This document shows positions 15,912 to 19,433 of a stretch of 19,433 bases of DNA, piece by piece; position 1 is the first letter of the stretch, and the number at the start of each line of letters is the position of its first letter. A model generated the notes under the pieces. The model was not told where the DNA came from and did no database searches. It saw only the letters and a list, made by a program, of their open reading frames with translations. The position numbers were made by a program, and so were the translations under genes. The stretch is from assembly GCA_030636765.1 (NCBI GenBank), contig DAOVWI010000025.1, positions 1-19,433 of the forward strand, in the 5' to 3' direction. The DNA comes from Gemmatimonadales bacterium (GTDB lineage: Bacteria; Gemmatimonadota; Gemmatimonadetes; Palauibacterales; Palauibacteraceae).

Positions 15912-16814
15912 TCAGCGGGGTCTTTGGAACCCGAGCAGCTTAAGCGACCCCTCCCTCTTTCGCCAGTTACGGAGCACCTTGACGTGGAGGTCCAGATACA
16001 CGCGCTGGCCCAGAAGATCCTCGATCTTCCGCCGTGAGATCGTGCCGATCTGCCGAATCATCGCTCCGGAGGCTCCGATGAGGATGCCCTTCTGCGAGGG
16101 CCGTTCGACGTGGATCACCGCCTCGACGTACACCGGCTTCCCATCTTCGACGGGCTCGCGATAACTCTCCACGGTCACCGCGACGGCGTACGGCACCTCT
16201 TCGGCCAGCAACTCGAACGCCGTCTCCCGCACCAGCTCCGCCACGAAAAACCGCGTCGGTGCGACCGCCAGATCCTCCAGAGGATAGAGCGGCTCGGAAA
16301 GGGGCAGCCGCTCGAGAATCTCGGCCCTGAGCTCGTCGACGCCTCTTCCCTCGCTCGCCACGGTCGAGACGACCGTGTCCCAACCGGCACCTGCGAGCGT
16401 TTCGGCAAGCTCGTACCGCTCGGCTTCGGTCACCCGGTCCGCCTTGTTCAAGCAGAGGATCGCGGGCCGGTCCTGCGGGCGCGCGAAGTCGCGTGCGTGC
16501 TCGAGGCTTGCGGGATACCCCGCCTCCGCCACGTACAGAAGGGTGTCCGCGCCGCTGATTGCAGCCTCCGCGTCCTCCAGCATCGCCTGCTGGAGAAGGT
16601 AGCGCGGCCGGAGCAAGCCGGGCGTATCCACGAACACCGCCTGGTGCGTCTCATCCGTATAGATGCCGAGCAGACGCTGCCGCGTGGTCTGCGCCTTCCG
16701 AGTGACGATGCTCAGCTTCTGGCCGACCAGGCGGTTGAGCAGAGTGGATTTCCCGACGTTCGGGAGACCGGCGATGGCGCAGAAGCCCGCCCGAAACCCT
16801 GCCCCCTCGTTCAG
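15912..16814 (-). CDS. era: GTPase Era, apparent CTG start
   Basis: Era is an essential GTPase that binds 16S rRNA near its 3' end and helps 30S assembly. The frame contains G1 GLPNVGKS (16-23), the G2 region KAQTTRQR, G3 DTPG (63-66), G4 NKAD (123-126), a G5-like TVASEGRGVDEL and a C-terminal KH domain with GASGAMIRQIG. The part with an ordinary start (GTG 16637) would lack G1 and G2, so it cannot be the true beginning. Between there and the G1 motif, and on upstream through the sequence I translated in this frame (to about 16915), there is no ATG, GTG or TTG. CTG at 16814-16812 overlaps the stop of the upstream cyclase gene as CTGA and gives 300 residues, the normal Era length, with N-terminus MNEGAGFRAGFCAIAGLPNV. 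I take this as the start; a sequencing indel is the alternative. No clear ribosome site precedes it. Confidence 0.93.
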   Translation of the reverse strand: MNEGAGFRAGFCAIAGLPNVGKSTLLNRLVGQKLSIVTRKAQTTRQRLLGIYTDETHQAVFVDTPGLLRPRYLLQQAMLEDAEAAISGADTLLYVAEAGYPASLEHARDFARPQDRPAILCLNKADRVTEAERYELAETLAGAGWDTVVSTVASEGRGVDELRAEILERLPLSEPLYPLEDLAVAPTRFFVAELVRETAFELLAEEVPYAVAVTVESYREPVEDGKPVYVEAVIHVERPSQKGILIGASGAMIRQIGTISRRKIEDLLGQRVYLDLHVKVLRNWRKREGSLKLLGFQRPR

Positions 16815-18208
16815 GGGCCGCAGACCCGGTTTCGCCCGCGATTCTTCGCCACGTACAGGGCCTCGTCCGCGTGGCCGATGAGCTCCTCGTACGTAGAGCC
16901 GTTCTCCGGAAAGCTGGCGAGACCCGCACTGATCGTCAGGCTGCCTCCAGGCTGGATGTCTTCGTCCGAGAATCGGTGGGTATGGATATGCCGGCGCAGC
17001 CGCTCCATCACGTCCAGTCCGTCCAGTCCAGGTGTGTTCACCATCACCAGTGCGAACTCCTCACCGCCGACCCGGGCAAAGAAGTCGCTCTGCCGGAGCT
17101 GGATCCGGATGACGGCTGCCAGCTCCTTCAGCAGAGCATCACCGGCCGGATGGCCCAGCGTATCGTTGTAGTTCTTGAAGTAGTCCACGTCGATCATCGC
17201 CACCGTGCACGACCCGCCGTATCGCCGGATCCGGTCCAGCTCCGCCAGCATGATCCTCTCGAACTCGCGGCGGTTCGCCAGGCCCGTGAGCGGGTCGGTG
17301 AGGGCCTGCTCCGTAAGCTCCCGTTTCAGCAGGCGGGCCTCGCGTCGCTCCTGGTGAAGCCTCTGGAACACGACCGCGGCGAACACGCAGATCCCGAAGA
17401 AGACACCGGCTACGATCACCTCGAAGGCGAAGGAGGGAAGCAAGCCGCGTGTGGCGAGCAGGCGCGCGGCGATCAGATAGCCGGCGGTCATGGCGCCGCT
17501 CAGGACCGCCACCTCCACGAAGCCCACGAGGCCGGCCGTGAACAGCAGGGCGACGAACCAGGACATGAGGATCAGAAGCCGGGCCACCGCCTCCACGGCC
17601 AGATACATGTAGAGGGAGAGCAGCAACGCCGCGGCCAGCATCGGCGTGTACGTATAGTGCCGGTCCCACCGGAGGTGCTCGTCCAGGGACTGGTGCGGAA
17701 TCCACCACACCACGAGCTGGACGATGGCGGTGGCGACCAGGGCCAGCGTCCACTCCACGTACGAGATCGGCGAGAGCGCCAGGATCTTGAGCCCCAGAAC
17801 CACGAGCAGCGCGAACACCAGCCCGGCCGTGGCCAGGAGGATGCCGTTCGTGCGCGTCCGCCTCCGCTCCTCGGCCTTGTGCCCCGGGCCGCCCGCGGTC
17901 GGCGTCTCGAGAATGCCGGGCATCGGCGACGGCGGCTCGGCGGGAAGTCGGGGAGGTTCCTGGCCGTGGGCCGGGAAGACAGGCGGCACGGGCTCGGGGG
18001 CCCCCGGCGGGACACTCGGCGGCGCAGCCTCGCCGGCCCCGTAAGGCCCCAGGGGTGGGGCACTCGGCGGAGCAGCCTCGCCGGCCCCGTAAGGCCCCAG
18101 GGGTGGGGCACTCGGCGGATCAGGCGGGGCGGGAACCAGTCCTTCCCTGCGCTCCCGCTTCCGGAGGATGCTCAGCCACTCCGGCTCGCCGCCGCCGGGG
18201 GGCGTCAT
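16811..18208 (-). CDS. Membrane diguanylate cyclase (GGDEF domain)
   Basis: The product should make the second messenger c-di-GMP at the inner membrane. Its 465 residues comprise a Pro/Ala/Gly-rich cytoplasmic N-terminus (1-110, with two copies of a 16-residue repeat PPSAPPLGPYGAGEAA at about 31-62), a basic stop segment (EERRRTRT), about six or more hydrophobic segments (122-143, 150-170, 187-208, 210-228, 230-251, 262-282), a short helix linker (QRLHQERREARLLKRELTEQ) and a GGDEF domain from LTDPLTGLANRREFE (303). The active site reads GGEEF (381-385). An RxxD inhibitory I-site, RQSD, stands at 372-375, five residues before it, so product inhibition is expected. The ATG at 18208 has GGAG ten bases upstream. 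The stop overlaps the apparent era start (CTGA). The signal sensed by the membrane part is unknown. Confidence 0.92.
   Translation of the reverse strand: MTPPGGGEPEWLSILRKRERREGLVPAPPDPPSAPPLGPYGAGEAAPPSAPPLGPYGAGEAAPPSVPPGAPEPVPPVFPAHGQEPPRLPAEPPSPMPGILETPTAGGPGHKAEERRRTRTNGILLATAGLVFALLVVLGLKILALSPISYVEWTLALVATAIVQLVVWWIPHQSLDEHLRWDRHYTYTPMLAAALLLSLYMYLAVEAVARLLILMSWFVALLFTAGLVGFVEVAVLSGAMTAGYLIAARLLATRGLLPSFAFEVIVAGVFFGICVFAAVVFQRLHQERREARLLKRELTEQALTDPLTGLANRREFERIMLAELDRIRRYGGSCTVAMIDVDYFKNYNDTLGHPAGDALLKELAAVIRIQLRQSDFFARVGGEEFALVMVNTPGLDGLDVMERLRRHIHTHRFSDEDIQPGGSLTISAGLASFPENGSTYEELIGHADEALYVAKNRGRNRVCGP
18013..18119 (-). repeat. 48-bp tandem repeat in the cyclase N-terminus
   Basis: The unit at 18013-18060 recurs at 18061-18108 with a single base difference, followed by a partial third copy (18109-18119). 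It encodes the 16-residue repeat PPSAPPLGPYGAGEAA. The 48-base period keeps frame, and near-identity suggests recent expansion. Confidence 0.9.
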
Positions 18209-18247
18209 CGAGCGAAAGCTCCGTGCCGGACGCGCACGCTCCGATTC

Positions 18248-19433
18248 CTAGATGCCTATGGTCAGCCCGACGAAATACATGTTACGGCCCACCGTCCGGT
18301 CGCGCGGCAGCTCATCGGATGTCACGCCCAGCAGCACGAGCGCTTCTAGCGGCAGATTGGACGGGTTGTAACCCAGGCCGTTCCACGCCCTTACGTACTC
18401 GCCGATCAGGCTGAAGTCCACGCCCTTGGGCAGCGCCGCCGTGCTTCTGATGATGTGCCACTCGAACCCCACGCCGAAGCTCCAGGTGAACTTCGTGATC
18501 CAGTCCATTGTTGGTGTCTCGATCGGCGTCCCGTCGGTCGTGATGTTCTCGAGACGGTACCAGCTGATCCCGTACCCGGGCTTGATGTACGGCTGGATCG
18601 CGCCCGTCAGAAGGCCGAAGCGAAGGAAGCCCGTCCACTCGTTGAAGTTCAGGTCCGAGGCGACACGGAACGGCTCGTCGATGTCCTGGACCTTGACATC
18701 GAAGCCCATGTCGCTCTTGGAAAAGCGGAAACGGTTCTGGCTGGAGAACTTAGCCCCCATGAAGAAGTCGAACTCGAAGTAGGGGCCGAACGCCGTCTCG
18801 ATGATATCCTCGCTACCTTCGATGACCGCTTCACCCTCGGAGATCCCATGGTCCCTGACGAACGCGATCAGGTCACCCAGGATCTCCGTAAACTGCGGAT
18901 CCTGGATGAAGAGATCCACATAGCCATCCGTCACGGTCATCCAGGAGATGCCCGCCTGTACGCCCATCGCCCGGAACGGCAGCTTGTCCGACGGAAAGAG
19001 GGCCGGGTGATCCGACGAGGCCACCAGGCGGATCGGCAGCCCCAGGAACTTCCAGATGAAGTCGAAGGGGGGGATCATGATCAGGCTGGGCAGCGTGAGG
19101 TTGAAGAACCCCCAGTCGTTGATGAAGCCGTCCTGCCACCCGAGCTGATAGATGCGCGGGAAGCGGTTCGGATCGTAGGGCGAGAACTGCGCAGTGGTTC
19201 CCGACCGGTTCCACCCGTTGTTGAACGCCGGCCCGATAATCGACAGGTTCCCCGTCTCCGCGTGGGCGATGACCCCCGCGAAGGGCGACTTGATGGCCGG
19301 GTAGCCGAAACGGACCGGCAGGTAGATCCAGCTCCACTCGGCCCGCCCTCCGACATCCAGCTTAGCCAGCTCGGACACGCGTTCCCAGTCCGGAATCACC
19401 TCGACGCGGTCGGGGCGCCCGAAGTACAGCACC
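18248..19433 (-). CDS. Outer-membrane beta-barrel-like protein, 5' end outside window
   Basis: At least 394 residues are visible, ending at TAG 18250-18248; the N-terminus lies beyond 19433, so no signal peptide can be seen. The GTG at 19432 is probably internal. The sequence is rich in aromatic and glycine residues and in alternating strand-like segments (WSWIYLPVRFGYPAI, YFEFDFFMGAKFSSQNRFRF, GFLRFGLLTGAIQPYIKPGY, WSFGVGFEWHIIRSTAAL), typical of an outer-membrane barrel with surface loops. It closes NMYFVGLTIGI, an amphipathic last strand that lacks the usual terminal Phe or Trp. I recognise no named family. It lies 39 bases upstream of the diguanylate cyclase gene and could share its transcript. 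Barrel assignment is from composition only. Confidence 0.65.
   Translation of the reverse strand, partial: VLYFGRPDRVEVIPDWERVSELAKLDVGGRAEWSWIYLPVRFGYPAIKSPFAGVIAHAETGNLSIIGPAFNNGWNRSGTTAQFSPYDPNRFPRIYQLGWQDGFINDWGFFNLTLPSLIMIPPFDFIWKFLGLPIRLVASSDHPALFPSDKLPFRAMGVQAGISWMTVTDGYVDLFIQDPQFTEILGDLIAFVRDHGISEGEAVIEGSEDIIETAFGPYFEFDFFMGAKFSSQNRFRFSKSDMGFDVKVQDIDEPFRVASDLNFNEWTGFLRFGLLTGAIQPYIKPGYGISWYRLENITTDGTPIETPTMDWITKFTWSFGVGFEWHIIRSTAALPKGVDFSLIGEYVRAWNGLGYNPSNLPLEALVLLGVTSDELPRDRTVGRNMYFVGLTIGI

Noticed and set aside
16871..18349. Plus-strand open frame of 492 codons opposite the diguanylate cyclase
   Set aside because: It is a mirror of the cyclase gene with His/Gln/Arg-rich composition and no recognisable domain.
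1..19433. CRISPR array, prophage, defence system or secondary-metabolite cluster
   Set aside because: There are no direct-repeat arrays with spacers, integrases, nuclease/methylase pairs or biosynthetic domains; apart from the left-end element the window is housekeeping and envelope genes.

Overview
The window looks like chromosomal core DNA from a GC-rich diderm (two-membrane) bacterium. The outer-membrane side is shown by BamA, a Skp/OmpH chaperone, LolC/E, LolD and an outer-membrane-type barrel protein. These sit next to an McsA-McsB-ClpC arginine-phosphorylation and proteolysis module that is best known from Firmicutes. That mixture, with high GC and strongly one-sided gene orientation, makes me favour Gemmatimonadota or a close relative. 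This is inference from gene content only; no 16S or other marker is present.

Every gene I can support lies on the minus strand, so transcription runs from high to low coordinates. In that order: the C-terminal part of an unrecognised beta-rich outer-membrane-like protein (cut by the window edge); a membrane diguanylate cyclase with a proline-rich N-terminus; era; a 55-residue Trm112-like zinc protein; RNase R; prfB with its +1 programmed frameshift; lysS with an added N-terminal zinc ribbon; a LolC/E permease and LolD; a 292-base gap that probably holds a promoter; mcsA, mcsB, clpC; bamA and skp; a strong rho-independent terminator; fabZ; and a 43-residue single-pass membrane protein. The last 320 bases (1-324) hold no convincing gene but are framed by a near-perfect 22-bp inverted repeat, as in a small non-autonomous mobile element.

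Functionally there are three blocks. dgc-era-trm112-rnr-prfB-lysS covers c-di-GMP signalling, 30S assembly, RNA turnover, translation termination and aminoacylation. lolC/E-lolD handles lipoprotein release to the outer membrane. mcsA-mcsB-clpC-bamA-skp joins cytoplasmic protein quality control to outer-membrane protein assembly, with fabZ (fatty acid or lipid A precursor supply) behind the terminator. Many junctions overlap by 4 bases in an NTGA arrangement (GTGA at mcsA/mcsB, prfB/lysS and lysS/lolC; CTGA at dgc/era), pointing to translational coupling.

Points most worth a second look: era has no ATG, GTG or TTG start and appears to begin at CTG; the McsB/ClpC system lacks CtsR and neighbours bamA-skp; McsB has an altered RDxxRA motif; LysRS carries a zinc ribbon; and the inverted-repeat element at the left end.
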